A stretch of 64,000 nucleotides of DNA from AWTP1-18 sp036504515 (lineage in GTDB: Bacteria > Pseudomonadota > Gammaproteobacteria > Burkholderiales > Rhodocyclaceae): NCBI GenBank assembly GCA_036504515.1, contig DASXVA010000001.1, forward strand, positions 372,001 to 436,000, written 5' to 3'. Below, piece by piece: positions 18,313-26,617 of this stretch. The notes under the pieces were generated by a model. That model did no database searches. It was not told the DNA's origin and worked only from the letters and a program-made list of their open reading frames with translations. Each line of letters starts with the position of its first letter. Within the stretch, counting starts at the first letter, position 1. The translations under genes and the position numbers were made by a program.

Positions 18313-19661
18313 GTCATTCCCTTCCCGTCAGCCAACCTTCTGGTGGCTTTGACGGCATTCCCTGCCGCATCATCGGCGTCCTTGACGATGGACTGGCCAG
18401 CCTCAGCGCTGTCGCCGTGGACCATCTGCGCCAGGCCGATTGCGTCATCGGCGCCCGCCGCACCCTGGCGCTGCTGGCGTCGGTGATCAACCCGGAAGCC
18501 GAACAGCACGACCTGGGGGGCGCCCTGTCTCAAGTGCCCGAGTGGATACGCGGCGCCCATGAACAAGGCCAGCGCTGCGTCGTGCTCGCCACCGGCGATC
18601 CCCTTTGCTACGGCATCGCCGCCTACCTGGCTTCGCGTCTGTGTATCGAGGCCCTGGAAGTGCTGCCCAATCTGACCACCATCCAGGTGGCCTGCGCCCG
18701 CCTCGGTCTGCCCTGGCAAGATATGAAGCTGGCCTCGGTGCACAGCAAGGATGCGGGCGAATGGACGCCGGAATCCACTCCGGGCCACGGCCTTTACGCC
18801 CTGCTCCAGGACATTCGCCACCATGACCGGCTAGCGGTGCTGACCAGCCCCGACAACAGCCCCGACCGCATTGCCCGCATGCTCCTGGCGGAAGGGCTGG
18901 GGGACGATTTCCTCCTCGCCGTGGCGGAAAACCTCTGCCAGACCGAGGAACGCATCCACGCCGATTTGACCGTGGCTGCCGCGGCGCAAATGAATTTTGC
19001 CGCCCTCAACGTCCTGCTCCTGTGGCGGCGACAGGCCCGGCCCAATCCGGTGCTGTTCGGCCTGGCCGATGCCTGCTATGCCCAGCGTCAGCCCGACAAG
19101 GGCCTCATCACCAAGGGCGAGGTGCGCGCCGTTTCCCTGGCCAAACTGCAACTGCGCCGGGATAGCGTGGTCTGGGACATCGGCGCCGGCTCCGGCTCCG
19201 TCGGTCTCGAAGCGGCCCGGCTCTGCCCCCAGGGCCATGTCTACGCCATGGAAAAAAACGAACAGGACGTGGCCATCGCCCGCCGCAACCGCCTCGACTT
19301 CGGTCTCAGCAACCACACCCTGGTGCACGGCAAGGCCCCCGACGGTCTGGCCCAGTGGCCGGCCCCGGACGCAGTCTTCATCGGCGGCTCCGGCGGCGAG
19401 CTGGAAGAGCTGATCGCCCTCTGCCTGAACCGCCTCAAACCTGGCGGCCATCTGGTGATGAATTTTGTCACCCTGGAAAACCTGGCCACCGCCACCGCGG
19501 CCCTCAAGGCCCAGGGCGTGGTCTGGGATGTGGTGCAACTTCAGGCCGCCCGCAGCAAACCCATTTTGCACATGCACCGCATGGCGGCGGAAAACCCGGT
19601 CTGGATCGTCAGTGCCGGAAAAGTAGCCCCGACCGAGAACGAGGAGCGTTCCCGTGACTGA
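18309..19661 (+). CDS. cbiET: fused cobalt-precorrin-7 methyltransferase/decarboxylase CbiET (CobL-like)
   Basis: 450 aa fusion. N-terminal CbiE tetrapyrrole-methylase domain (about 15-240: IIGVLDDGLASLSAVAVDHL, VVLATGDPLCYGIAAYL, AVLTSPDNSPDRIARML) methylates C5; the C-terminal CbiT Rossmann domain (about 245-440: DKGLITKGEVRAVSLAKL, VWDIGAGSGSVGLEAARL, FIGGSGGELEELI) methylates C15 and decarboxylates the C12 acetate. Start overlaps the cbiD stop (ATGA); its end overlaps cbiL by eight bases. Confidence 0.94.
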   Translation: MSHSLPVSQPSGGFDGIPCRIIGVLDDGLASLSAVAVDHLRQADCVIGARRTLALLASVINPEAEQHDLGGALSQVPEWIRGAHEQGQRCVVLATGDPLCYGIAAYLASRLCIEALEVLPNLTTIQVACARLGLPWQDMKLASVHSKDAGEWTPESTPGHGLYALLQDIRHHDRLAVLTSPDNSPDRIARMLLAEGLGDDFLLAVAENLCQTEERIHADLTVAAAAQMNFAALNVLLLWRRQARPNPVLFGLADACYAQRQPDKGLITKGEVRAVSLAKLQLRRDSVVWDIGAGSGSVGLEAARLCPQGHVYAMEKNEQDVAIARRNRLDFGLSNHTLVHGKAPDGLAQWPAPDAVFIGGSGGELEELIALCLNRLKPGGHLVMNFVTLENLATATAALKAQGVVWDVVQLQAARSKPILHMHRMAAENPVWIVSAGKVAPTENEERSRD

Positions 19662-20490
19662 GCCCACAATCAAAGCAAGCGCCCTCGGCAAGCTCTACGG
19701 CGTTTCCCTCGGCCCCGGCGACCCCGGCCTGATCACCCGCCGTGCCTGGGCTTTGCTGGAGCGCAGCGACGCCATCTGGACCTATCCGATCCGCAGCAGC
19801 AAAAAACCCGACAGCTACGCCCTGGACATCGTTCTCCGCGCCGGCCTGACGCCTCCCGGTGAAAACCTGGCGCTGCTGTTCCCCATGACCCATGACGAAG
19901 AAAAGCTCACCCGACATTGGCTCAAGGCGGCGGAAACCGTGCTGCCCCTCTTGCAAGCCGGTCGCGACGTGCTCTTCCTGGTTGAAGGAGATGCGTCCAC
20001 CTACGCCAGCTTCGGCCATCTGGCGCGGACCGTCCGCGCCCTGGATGCAGGGGTGCCGGTGGAAATCGTCGCCGGGGTCAATGCCTTCACCGCCGCCTGC
20101 GCTGCCATTGATGTTCCCTTTTCCGAGCAGGACGACACCGTGGCCCTGGTGCCCGCCGCCTACGGCGTCAGCGCCGTGGATCGACTGCTCGACGATTTCG
20201 ACACCCTGGTCCTGCTCAAGGTGAAGCCCTTGCTGGATGACTTGATCGCCTGGATGGAAAAGCGCGAGCTGATTCAACATTGCACCTTCATTGAACGCTG
20301 CGGCGCGCCGGACGAAAGAGTGGTGCGGGATGTCCGCACATTGCGCGGCGAAAAGGTCAGCTATCTGTCCTTGATGATCCTGAAAAATCCCCACCGCATT
20401 CGCGGCGAACGGATCCGCGGCTGCCTGAAGAAAAGCAGCCCCGGTCTCGCCGCCGATACTCCCCCGCCTGTTTTGGAAAGCACCCCATGA
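19654..20490 (+). CDS. cbiL: cobalt-precorrin-2 C20-methyltransferase (CbiL/CobI)
   Basis: 278 aa tetrapyrrole methylase acting at C20. GTG start at 19654 inside the cbiET end, giving MTEPTIKASALGKLYGVSLGPGDPGLITRRAW with the family's glycine loop at about 15-25. Also VEGDASTYASFGHLARTV and VPVEIVAGVNAFTAACAAI. The last 30 residues (RGCLKKSSPGLA onward) lie beyond the usual domain. Overlaps cbiG by four bases. Confidence 0.92.
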   Translation: MTEPTIKASALGKLYGVSLGPGDPGLITRRAWALLERSDAIWTYPIRSSKKPDSYALDIVLRAGLTPPGENLALLFPMTHDEEKLTRHWLKAAETVLPLLQAGRDVLFLVEGDASTYASFGHLARTVRALDAGVPVEIVAGVNAFTAACAAIDVPFSEQDDTVALVPAAYGVSAVDRLLDDFDTLVLLKVKPLLDDLIAWMEKRELIQHCTFIERCGAPDERVVRDVRTLRGEKVSYLSLMILKNPHRIRGERIRGCLKKSSPGLAADTPPPVLESTP

Positions 20491-21254
20491 GCCAGAATGA
20501 ACCCCTTGTGACCGACGAAAACGTGCGCTTGGCGATTGTCGCCATTACCAAGCATGGCGCTGATCAGGCCGTTGATCTGGCGCAGCGCTTACCCCAAGCC
20601 ACCATCTGTACTGCTGAGAAGTTTGCTTCCCGTTTTGCGGGACTCCCTAATCGGGTCCATGCCTACAGTGGCGCCCTGCGGGATGAAATTGCTCCCCTTT
20701 TTGCAGGCAACGATCAGATCGTCTTTTTTGTTTCCCTTGGTGCCGTGGTGCGGCTGATCGCGCCCTATCTCAAATCCAAGGACGAAGACCCGGGCATCAT
20801 CGTGGTGGACGACGCCGGCCAGTTTGTTATTCCGGTTCTCTCGGGCCATGTCGGTGGCGCCAATGCTTGGTCGGAACGGGTCGCCGCCCTGATTGGGGCA
20901 ACCCCAGTTGTAACGACGGCCTCGGATGTGGGCAAGACCATTCCGGTGGACATTCTTGGCCGCGAGTTGGGCTGGAAGGTGGAAGCCCCCAAGATCAACA
21001 TTACCCGTGTCTCCGCCCATGTGGTCAATGGCGAACCCATTGCCGTCGTGGAAGAAGCCGGTAGTCGCCATTGGTGGACCAGACCCACACCCCTGCCGGC
21101 CAGCATTCATCGTTTCAACCACTTTTCTGAAGTGGACCTGAATCGTTTTGCCGGGGTGTTGTGGATCACCCATGCCGAGGTCAGCGACGACTGTTGGCAG
21201 CAGCTGCATGAAAAGCTGGTGGTCTATCGTCCGCCCGTCGGGCAAATGCCTTGA
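20487..21254 (+). CDS. cbiG: cobalt-precorrin-5A hydrolase CbiG, N-terminal and central domains
   Basis: 255 aa. CbiG opens the delta-lactone and releases the C20 carbon as acetaldehyde in the anaerobic pathway. Seen: RLAIVAITKHGADQAVDLAQRL, FFVSLGAVVRLIAPYLKSKDEDPGIIVVDD (the most conserved CbiG block) and SGHVGGANAWSERVAALIGATPVVTTASD. The usual third domain (CobE-like) is missing here and is encoded by the next gene, so CbiG is split in two polypeptides. Confidence 0.92.
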   Translation: MSQNEPLVTDENVRLAIVAITKHGADQAVDLAQRLPQATICTAEKFASRFAGLPNRVHAYSGALRDEIAPLFAGNDQIVFFVSLGAVVRLIAPYLKSKDEDPGIIVVDDAGQFVIPVLSGHVGGANAWSERVAALIGATPVVTTASDVGKTIPVDILGRELGWKVEAPKINITRVSAHVVNGEPIAVVEEAGSRHWWTRPTPLPASIHRFNHFSEVDLNRFAGVLWITHAEVSDDCWQQLHEKLVVYRPPVGQMP

Positions 21255-21661
21255 GCGCCCATGACAAAGTTGCAGTGGGCCTGGGTTGTGACCGGGGTAC
21301 TCCATTGACCACCGTAGAACAGGCCCTTGGCGAAGCCCTGGCCTTGGCAGGGCTCACGCCTCAGTCTGTCGCCGCCTTGGCCAGCATTGCGGCCAAGGCC
21401 GACGAAGTCGCTTTTATTGAATTGGCCGCTGCCCATCAGTTGCCGATGCAATTTTTCAGTGCCGATCAACTGGCGGCCGTCGATGTCCCCAACCCATCGG
21501 AAACCGTGCGCCGTTATATGGGCACCCCTTCGGTTTCGGAAGCCGCAGCCTTGCTAGCGGCTGGTGCTGTCGACGCGACGGCCCTGATCGTAGAAAAACA
21601 CAAATTACGCGGCCCTGATGGCCGTAACGCAACGATATCCCTCGCGAGGTTTACCCAATGA
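21251..21661 (+). CDS. cobE: CobE / CbiG C-terminal domain protein
   Basis: 136 aa. Matches the C-terminal CbiG domain, also known as stand-alone CobE. Seen: VAVGLGCDRGTPLTTVEQAL near the N-terminus, IAAKADEVAFIELAAAHQLPMQFF and VSEAAALLAAG. The start is TTG in a TTGA overlap with the cbiG stop; the only later in-frame alternative is GTG at 21275, which would remove the first conserved residues. Reinitiation at TTG would keep the two CbiG parts in proportion. Overlaps cbiH by four bases. Confidence 0.88.
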   Translation: MSAHDKVAVGLGCDRGTPLTTVEQALGEALALAGLTPQSVAALASIAAKADEVAFIELAAAHQLPMQFFSADQLAAVDVPNPSETVRRYMGTPSVSEAAALLAAGAVDATALIVEKHKLRGPDGRNATISLARFTQ

Positions 21662-22653
21662 CGCATTCATCTACACCCGGCAAGATCATGCTGGTGGGCA
21701 TCGGCCCCGGCAGCGTTTCCCACATGAGCCATCGCGCGCGGGAAGCCATCGCCGAGGCCGACACCATCATCGGCTATGTGACCTACATCCGCCTGGTGGC
21801 CGATCTGGTGGAAGGCAAGGAGGTCATCAAGAAATCCATGACCGAAGAACTGGACCGGGCCATCGAAGCCCTTGATCGCGCCAAAGCAGGCAAGAAGGTC
21901 GCCCTGATTTCCTCCGGCGACGTGGGCGTGTACGGCATGGCCGGCCCCACCTATGAGGTGCTGTTCCAGGCCGGCTGGACGCCGGAGAGCGACATCCAGG
22001 TGGAGATCGTGCCCGGCGCATCGGCCCTCAACAGTTGCGCCGCCTTGGTGGGTGCACCCCTGACCCACGACTTCTGCGCCATCTCCCTGTCCGATCTGCT
22101 CACCCCCTGGCCCACCATCGCCCGCCGCCTAGACGCCGCCGCCTACGCCGACTTTGTGGTGGCCCTTTACAACCCCAAGAGCGGTCGCCGCACCCAGCAG
22201 ATTCTGGAAGCGCAAAAGCTTTTCCTGCGGCATCGTGATCCCGCCACGCCGGTGGCCATCGTCAAGTCCGCCTACCGGCCCAAGCAACGCATCGAGTTCA
22301 CCACCCTGGAAAAAATGGCCGAGTGCGATATCGGCATGCTGTCCACGGTGCTCATCGGCAACAGCAATACCTTTGTCCGGTCCGGTCTGATGGTGACGCC
22401 CCGGGGCTATGCCAACAAATACGACGTTGCCGGCGACGGCAGCGCCCGGGACGGGGAGAAGGCCGGGCGATCTTTGTCCACGGGGCTGGTGGGCTGGCAT
22501 CGCAGCCTCCATGAAAGCGGTGAGTCCGCCGTGGTGCTGGCCGACCTCTGGCAACTGCCTGCTGATTACATCGCGTCCCTGCTCGCCGAAGCACCAGAAC
22601 CGGAAAAAGCGGGCGGAGAACAGAGCGAAAACATCGATGGCAGCGAAGGATGA
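21658..22653 (+). CDS. cbiH: cobalt-precorrin-3B C17-methyltransferase (CbiH/CobJ) with C-terminal extension
   Basis: 331 aa; the core methylase fills about residues 8-245 (KIMLVGIGPGSVSHMSHRA, VALISSGDVGVYGMAG, IVPGASALNSCAALVGAPLTHDFCAISLSDLLTPW, VIGNSNTF-like VLIGNSNTFV). It methylates C17 with ring contraction. The remaining 80-85 residues are an unrecognised extension (about 250-331) with no cysteines. In Bacillus megaterium CbiH60 the extension carries an Fe-S centre; here a separate ferredoxin gene follows instead, with a four-base overlap. Confidence 0.92.
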   Translation: MTHSSTPGKIMLVGIGPGSVSHMSHRAREAIAEADTIIGYVTYIRLVADLVEGKEVIKKSMTEELDRAIEALDRAKAGKKVALISSGDVGVYGMAGPTYEVLFQAGWTPESDIQVEIVPGASALNSCAALVGAPLTHDFCAISLSDLLTPWPTIARRLDAAAYADFVVALYNPKSGRRTQQILEAQKLFLRHRDPATPVAIVKSAYRPKQRIEFTTLEKMAECDIGMLSTVLIGNSNTFVRSGLMVTPRGYANKYDVAGDGSARDGEKAGRSLSTGLVGWHRSLHESGESAVVLADLWQLPADYIASLLAEAPEPEKAGGEQSENIDGSEG

Positions 22654-22997
22654 ACGACATCGTCAAACCCAAAATTGGCGACTACCGGCGCCATCTGCTG
22701 ATTTGTACCGGTCCCCGTTGCAGTCAAGATGGCGCATCCCAGGCCCTCTTCGACAGTCTGGGAGAAAAGTTCAAGGCGGCGGGTCTGGACCAGGGCGAGC
22801 TGCGGGTCAAGCGCAGCCGCGTCAGTTGTTTCGCCGCCTGCAAGGGCGGCCCCATTCTCAGTGTGCAACCCGACGGCACTTGGTATTACAACGTCACCCC
22901 GGAGAATATGGACCGCATCATTCAACAGCACCTGATCAAGGGCGAAGTTGTCGAGGATCTGGTTTTCCATCAAGGCCCCAACCATGACTGCGCCTGA
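22650..22997 (+). CDS. thioredoxin-like [2Fe-2S] ferredoxin inside the cobalamin operon
   Basis: 115 aa, single-domain. Four cysteines sit in the thioredoxin-like ferredoxin arrangement: Cys19-x4-Cys24 (ICTGPRC) and Cys60-x3-Cys64 (SCFAAC), with GGPILSVQPDGTWYYNV and a C-terminal helix. It overlaps cbiH upstream by four bases and cobA downstream by 14, so it is made with the corrin enzymes. Plausible jobs, all inferred: electrons for CbiH, for cobalt(II) to cobalt(I) reduction before CobO, or for a precorrin-6 reductase step. No published role is known to me. Confidence 0.85.
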   Translation: MNDIVKPKIGDYRRHLLICTGPRCSQDGASQALFDSLGEKFKAAGLDQGELRVKRSRVSCFAACKGGPILSVQPDGTWYYNVTPENMDRIIQQHLIKGEVVEDLVFHQGPNHDCA

Positions 22998-23760
22998 AAA
23001 CTCACTCCATTCCCAGAACGATTACACAATCGCGCCCGGCAGCGTGGTGCTGGTCGGCTGCGGCCCCGGTGCTTTTGATTTGTTGACACTCCGTGCCCTG
23101 CGGGCCATTGAGTCTGCCGATGTGCTGGTATACGACAACTTAGTGAGCACCGAGATCATTGCCAGTGCCAAGCCTTCTGCCGAAAGAATCTACGTCGGGA
23201 AAAAAGCCTCCAAGCACACCATGCCCCAGGAGGAGATCAATACCTTGCTGGTGGACTTGGCCCGCCGTGGGCTAAGGGTGGCACGACTCAAGGGTGGCGA
23301 CCCATTCATTTTTGGCCGCGGCGGTGAAGAGATGGATGAACTTCATGCGGCAGGAATTCCCTGCACAGTGATTCCCGGCATCACCGCGGCAGCAGGCTGC
23401 GCGGCGGCGGCGGGAATCCCCCTTACCCATCGTGACCATGCCCAGACCTTGATCCTCGCCACTGGTCATCAAAAACAACCGGGGCTAACTTTGGACTGGC
23501 CGCAGCTGGCCCATGGCAATCAAACCCTGGTGTTCTACATGGGCATCAGCAATGCCCCCGAAATCGCCCACCAGCTTGAACAACACGGCCTGCCGGCGTC
23601 CACCCCGGTGGCGCTGATCGAGCGCGGCACCACGCCGCGGCAACGGGTCAGTTGCACCTCCTTGGCTCAACTGGTGGATCACATCGCCCAGGAGGCGATA
23701 CATCCGCCCGCGCTGTTGATTGTGGGCAGCGTAGCCGGACATTACGCCCAAGGAGAGTGA
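22984..23760 (+). CDS. cobA: uroporphyrinogen-III C-methyltransferase
   Basis: 258 aa from MTAPENSLHSQ. Methylates uroporphyrinogen III at C2 and C7 to make precorrin-2, the entry to B12 and siroheme. Seen: VVLVGCGPGAFDLLTLRALRAIESADVLVYDNLVS, RLKGGDPFIFGRGGEEMDEL, GITAAAGCAAAAGIPLTHRDHAQ and YMGISNAPEIAHQL. It lacks the CysG oxidase/chelatase domain, so another enzyme must make sirohydrochlorin. The start lies 14 bases inside the ferredoxin gene. Last gene of the operon; a third riboswitch begins 68 bases after its stop. Confidence 0.95.
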   Translation: MTAPENSLHSQNDYTIAPGSVVLVGCGPGAFDLLTLRALRAIESADVLVYDNLVSTEIIASAKPSAERIYVGKKASKHTMPQEEINTLLVDLARRGLRVARLKGGDPFIFGRGGEEMDELHAAGIPCTVIPGITAAAGCAAAAGIPLTHRDHAQTLILATGHQKQPGLTLDWPQLAHGNQTLVFYMGISNAPEIAHQLEQHGLPASTPVALIERGTTPRQRVSCTSLAQLVDHIAQEAIHPPALLIVGSVAGHYAQGE

Positions 23761-23827
23761 AGCAATAAACCAATAAGGATCTTCGCCCGGGACGCGCTTT
23801 GACCGAGGGAAGATCGAAAGAATGCAA

Positions 23828-23993
23828 CAGGTGTCCGGGCCTCTTTCCCAAGGGGCCCGGGTGAAACGGGAAGCAGGTGGAAAACCTGCGCTGCCCCCGC
23901 AACGGTAAGGAAGTGCGGGGCCGTCACGATGCCACTGGAGACACCTCTCTGGGAAGGCGACGGCTCAAAACTTCCCAGCCCGGAGACCGGCCT
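23828..23993 (+). promoter_or_regulatory. cobalamin riboswitch upstream of the second TonB receptor
   Basis: Strongly similar to the riboswitch before btuB: CAGGTGTCCGGGCC at the 5' end, GTGAAACGGGAAGCAGGTGG, GCGCTGCCCCCGCAACGGTA, GCCACTGG near 23931, and the B12 box CAGCCCGGAGACCGGCC at 23976-23992. No clear promoter is seen; TTGACC at 23799-23804 lacks a matching -10. About 120 bases of leader separate it from the receptor gene. Confidence 0.95.
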
Positions 23994-24116
23994 GTGGCAA
24001 CGGCGATTGCTTTTCATGGCGATCGTATTTCAACGGAAGCATCGCGGGGTGAGGAGCGGCGTTCATTGGGCATTGCCCAGGCCATCTCCATCCGATGCTC
24101 AATGATGGAGTAGTAC

Positions 24117-26216
24117 ATGTCTCGCCACTGGCTTTCCCCTGGCCTGCGCCAGCTTTTGCGTTTTTCACTCTCGGTCTTTCCCGGCTTGGTGTCGGCGGCC
24201 GGCATTCCCACCTTGCAGGAAGTCACTGTTTCTGCCTCTGGCCAGGACATGATCGGTCTCGCCGACTCGGCCACGGAAGGCACGGTCACGGCCAAGCAAC
24301 TGGAAAATCGACCCCTGCTGCGCCCGGCTGAGGTAATGGAATCGGTGCCCGGTCTCACCGTGACCCAGCACTCCGGCGATGGCAAAGCCAACCAGTATTT
24401 TCTGCGGGGCTTCAATCTCGATCACGGCAGCGACTTCGCTACCTCGGTGATGGGCATGCCGGTGAACATGGTCAGCCACGCCCACGGCCAGGGCTATATG
24501 GACCTCAACTTCCTGATCCCCGAACTGGTGGGCAGCCTGCGTTACCGCAAGGGCGTCTATGCGGTGGATGACGGCGACTTCAGCTCCACCGGTTCTGCCC
24601 GTATCGACTACCAGCGCAATCTCGCCGCACCCTTTGCCGATGTGTCGGTGGGGGAACATCAATACCGGCGCGCCCTGGTCGCCGGCAGCCGGGAACATAA
24701 CGGTCTGCAATGGCTGGGAGCGGCTGAACTGGCGGGCAACAACGGTCCCTGGGATCAGCCGGAAAACCTGCGCAAGGCCAACGGCGTTCTGCGCCTTTCT
24801 TCCGGCACCGCCAGCAATGGCTTCTCCCTCGCTGCCATGGCCTACCACTCCACTTGGATTGCCAGCGAACACGTCCCGGAACGGGCCATCCTCTCCGGCG
24901 AGATTGGTCGTTACGGGTCGCTGGTGGCCAACGATGGCGGTATCACCCATCGCAACAGCCTCTCGGCGGAATGGGCCAGCACGGGCGACACATCCGCCTG
25001 GCGCGGCAATCTCTGGCTGATCGACTACGGTCTCAATCTGTTCAGTAGTGCTTCCGGTTACATCAGCGGCGCCCAGGGCGACCAACACGAGCAGGCTGAC
25101 CAACGAACGGTACTTGGCGGACAACTGGAAGGCCGCTTCTTCTTCGGCCCCGACTGGCGCGACACGGAGCTGGCCCTGGGCAGTCAGTTGCGCCACGACA
25201 ATATCGGCACCCTGGGCCTCTACAACACGGTGGATCGGGGCAGAACCACCACTGTGCGGGAAGACCGGGTACGGCAAACCGCCACGGCTTTGTACAGTGA
25301 AGCCAAGACCCAGTGGCAGCCCTGGCTGCGCAGCAGTGTCGGCCTGCGCTACGACCGCATCGATGCGGCAGTCACCGCCACGGGTGGCACTTTCAACAGG
25401 AGCAATGGTGGCAATACCTCTGCCAGCCAGACCAGTCCCAAGCTCGGCTTGGTAGTCGGCCCTTTTGCCGGCACCGAGCTCTATGCCAATTGGGGTCGCG
25501 GCTTCCACAGCAACGATGCCCGCGGCGCCACCAGTCGTGTCGATCCTGCCACCGGTAACAGCATTGCGTCGGTGCCCCTGATCGTCAAATCCACAGGCAG
25601 CGAACTCGGCCTGCGCACCACGCCCCTGCCCGGCTGGCACAGCAGTCTGTCCCTGTGGCAAATGGAGCTGGCCTCGGAACTGGTTTTCATCGGTGATGCC
25701 GGCATCACCGAACCCCGCGGCGGCTCTCGACGCCACGGCCTGGAGTGGGCCAATTATCTGAGCCCCCAAGAGGGACTCGTGATTGATGCAGACCTTGCCA
25801 TCTCCCAGGCCCGTTTCAATGCGCCGATCAATGGCGGCAACCACGTGCCCAATGCCATTCCGCTTTCCGCCTCCCTCGCCGTCAGTTGGGATCGTTTGGG
25901 TGAACAGGGTCGCTGGTCCAGCGGTATCCGCCTGCGCTACATCGGCGCCTATGACCTGGAAGAAACCGGCACACAAAAATCCACCGCCTTCTGGCTCACC
26001 AATCTCAAACTGGGCTACCGCCTCGACCCGCAGATGAAGCTGTCCTTCGACATCCTCAACCTGTTCGATCGCAAAGCCAACGATATCGAGTACTGGGGCG
26101 GCTCCTGCACCCGGCTGGAAGTGGGCGGCTGCAATGGCGGCAACGGCATCGACGGTCGCCTGATTCATCCTCTGGAACCGCGCACCCTGCGCGTGGGATT
26201 GCGCGTTGCCTTCTAG
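24117..26216 (+). CDS. TonB-dependent receptor under B12 riboswitch control
   Basis: 699 aa outer-membrane receptor. Signal peptide with LRFSLSVFPGLVSAAG; plug domain about 35-170 with PLLRPAEVMESVPGLTVTQH, FNLDHGSDFATSVMGMPVNM and the His-containing SHAHGQGYMDLNFLIPELV; barrel strands then follow to the C-terminal LRVGLRVAF. It is clearly different from the BtuB at 5232-7406. The riboswitch implies a ligand tied to B12 status: cobalt, a cobalt chelate or a corrinoid precursor. It is probably monocistronic; the next gene is on the other strand. The ligand is not resolved. Confidence 0.9.
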   Translation: MSRHWLSPGLRQLLRFSLSVFPGLVSAAGIPTLQEVTVSASGQDMIGLADSATEGTVTAKQLENRPLLRPAEVMESVPGLTVTQHSGDGKANQYFLRGFNLDHGSDFATSVMGMPVNMVSHAHGQGYMDLNFLIPELVGSLRYRKGVYAVDDGDFSSTGSARIDYQRNLAAPFADVSVGEHQYRRALVAGSREHNGLQWLGAAELAGNNGPWDQPENLRKANGVLRLSSGTASNGFSLAAMAYHSTWIASEHVPERAILSGEIGRYGSLVANDGGITHRNSLSAEWASTGDTSAWRGNLWLIDYGLNLFSSASGYISGAQGDQHEQADQRTVLGGQLEGRFFFGPDWRDTELALGSQLRHDNIGTLGLYNTVDRGRTTTVREDRVRQTATALYSEAKTQWQPWLRSSVGLRYDRIDAAVTATGGTFNRSNGGNTSASQTSPKLGLVVGPFAGTELYANWGRGFHSNDARGATSRVDPATGNSIASVPLIVKSTGSELGLRTTPLPGWHSSLSLWQMELASELVFIGDAGITEPRGGSRRHGLEWANYLSPQEGLVIDADLAISQARFNAPINGGNHVPNAIPLSASLAVSWDRLGEQGRWSSGIRLRYIGAYDLEETGTQKSTAFWLTNLKLGYRLDPQMKLSFDILNLFDRKANDIEYWGGSCTRLEVGGCNGGNGIDGRLIHPLEPRTLRVGLRVAF

Positions 26217-26292
26217 ACCTCAAACAGCATCGCTGGCGGCTTCTTATGATGGGATTGAGTTGGTTAATTTCGCAAGCGGATGTATCTATCTG

Positions 26293-26312
26293 CCATCACC
26301 GGCAAGGTGATG
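26293..26312. repeat. 8-bp inverted repeat between convergent genes
   Basis: CCATCACC-4 nt-GGTGATGG, lying between the TonB receptor and the convergent 88-aa gene. No T tract on either strand, so a terminator role is doubtful. Confidence 0.35.
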
Positions 26313-26314
26313 GA

Positions 26315-26581
26315 TCAATGCGCCAGTGCTGCTGATGGCACTGCTGCTGTATCGGGAAAGCTCTCCAGCTCGGCCTTGTGCCAATCGTCCAACACCTTCA
26401 TGCAGGTACTGCGAATTTCCCGCGGGAGGGTGGGTAGTTCTGTCATCAGATGCAGTTGCCGAATGACGTTGCGCAAACGTCCGCGACAGACACCGACTGT
26501 CGCAGCCCGGGATAGTAGGTAGATGGTACGGGCGACTTGCTGGTCGACGGCGACGGTTTCGTCAGAAGTGGTGGAATCCAT
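26315..26581 (-). CDS. hypothetical 88-aa protein, last gene of the iron-type operon
   Basis: 88 aa, not recognised. No signal peptide or membrane segment. Middle part is basic with Leu/Arg-rich helices (ARTIYLLSRAATVGVCRGRL, LPREIRSTCMKVLDDWHKAEL) and two cysteines. A strong ribosome binding site (AAGGAGAAAGAC) precedes the ATG, which supports real translation. It lies 36 bases downstream of the flavodoxin gene in the Fur-type operon. Confidence 0.7.
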   Translation of the reverse strand: MDSTTSDETVAVDQQVARTIYLLSRAATVGVCRGRLRNVIRQLHLMTELPTLPREIRSTCMKVLDDWHKAELESFPDTAAVPSAALAH

Positions 26582-26617
26582 GTCTTTCTCCTTGTGTGCT
26601 TGTGATGAAGCAGGTGC

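Noticed and set aside
23799..23804. TTGACC as -35 for the third riboswitch
   Set aside because: No -10-like sequence 16-18 bases downstream.
24165..26168. 667-codon frame opposite the second TonB receptor
   Set aside because: Composition typical of a GC-rich antisense shadow; the receptor on the plus strand has motifs and a signal peptide.
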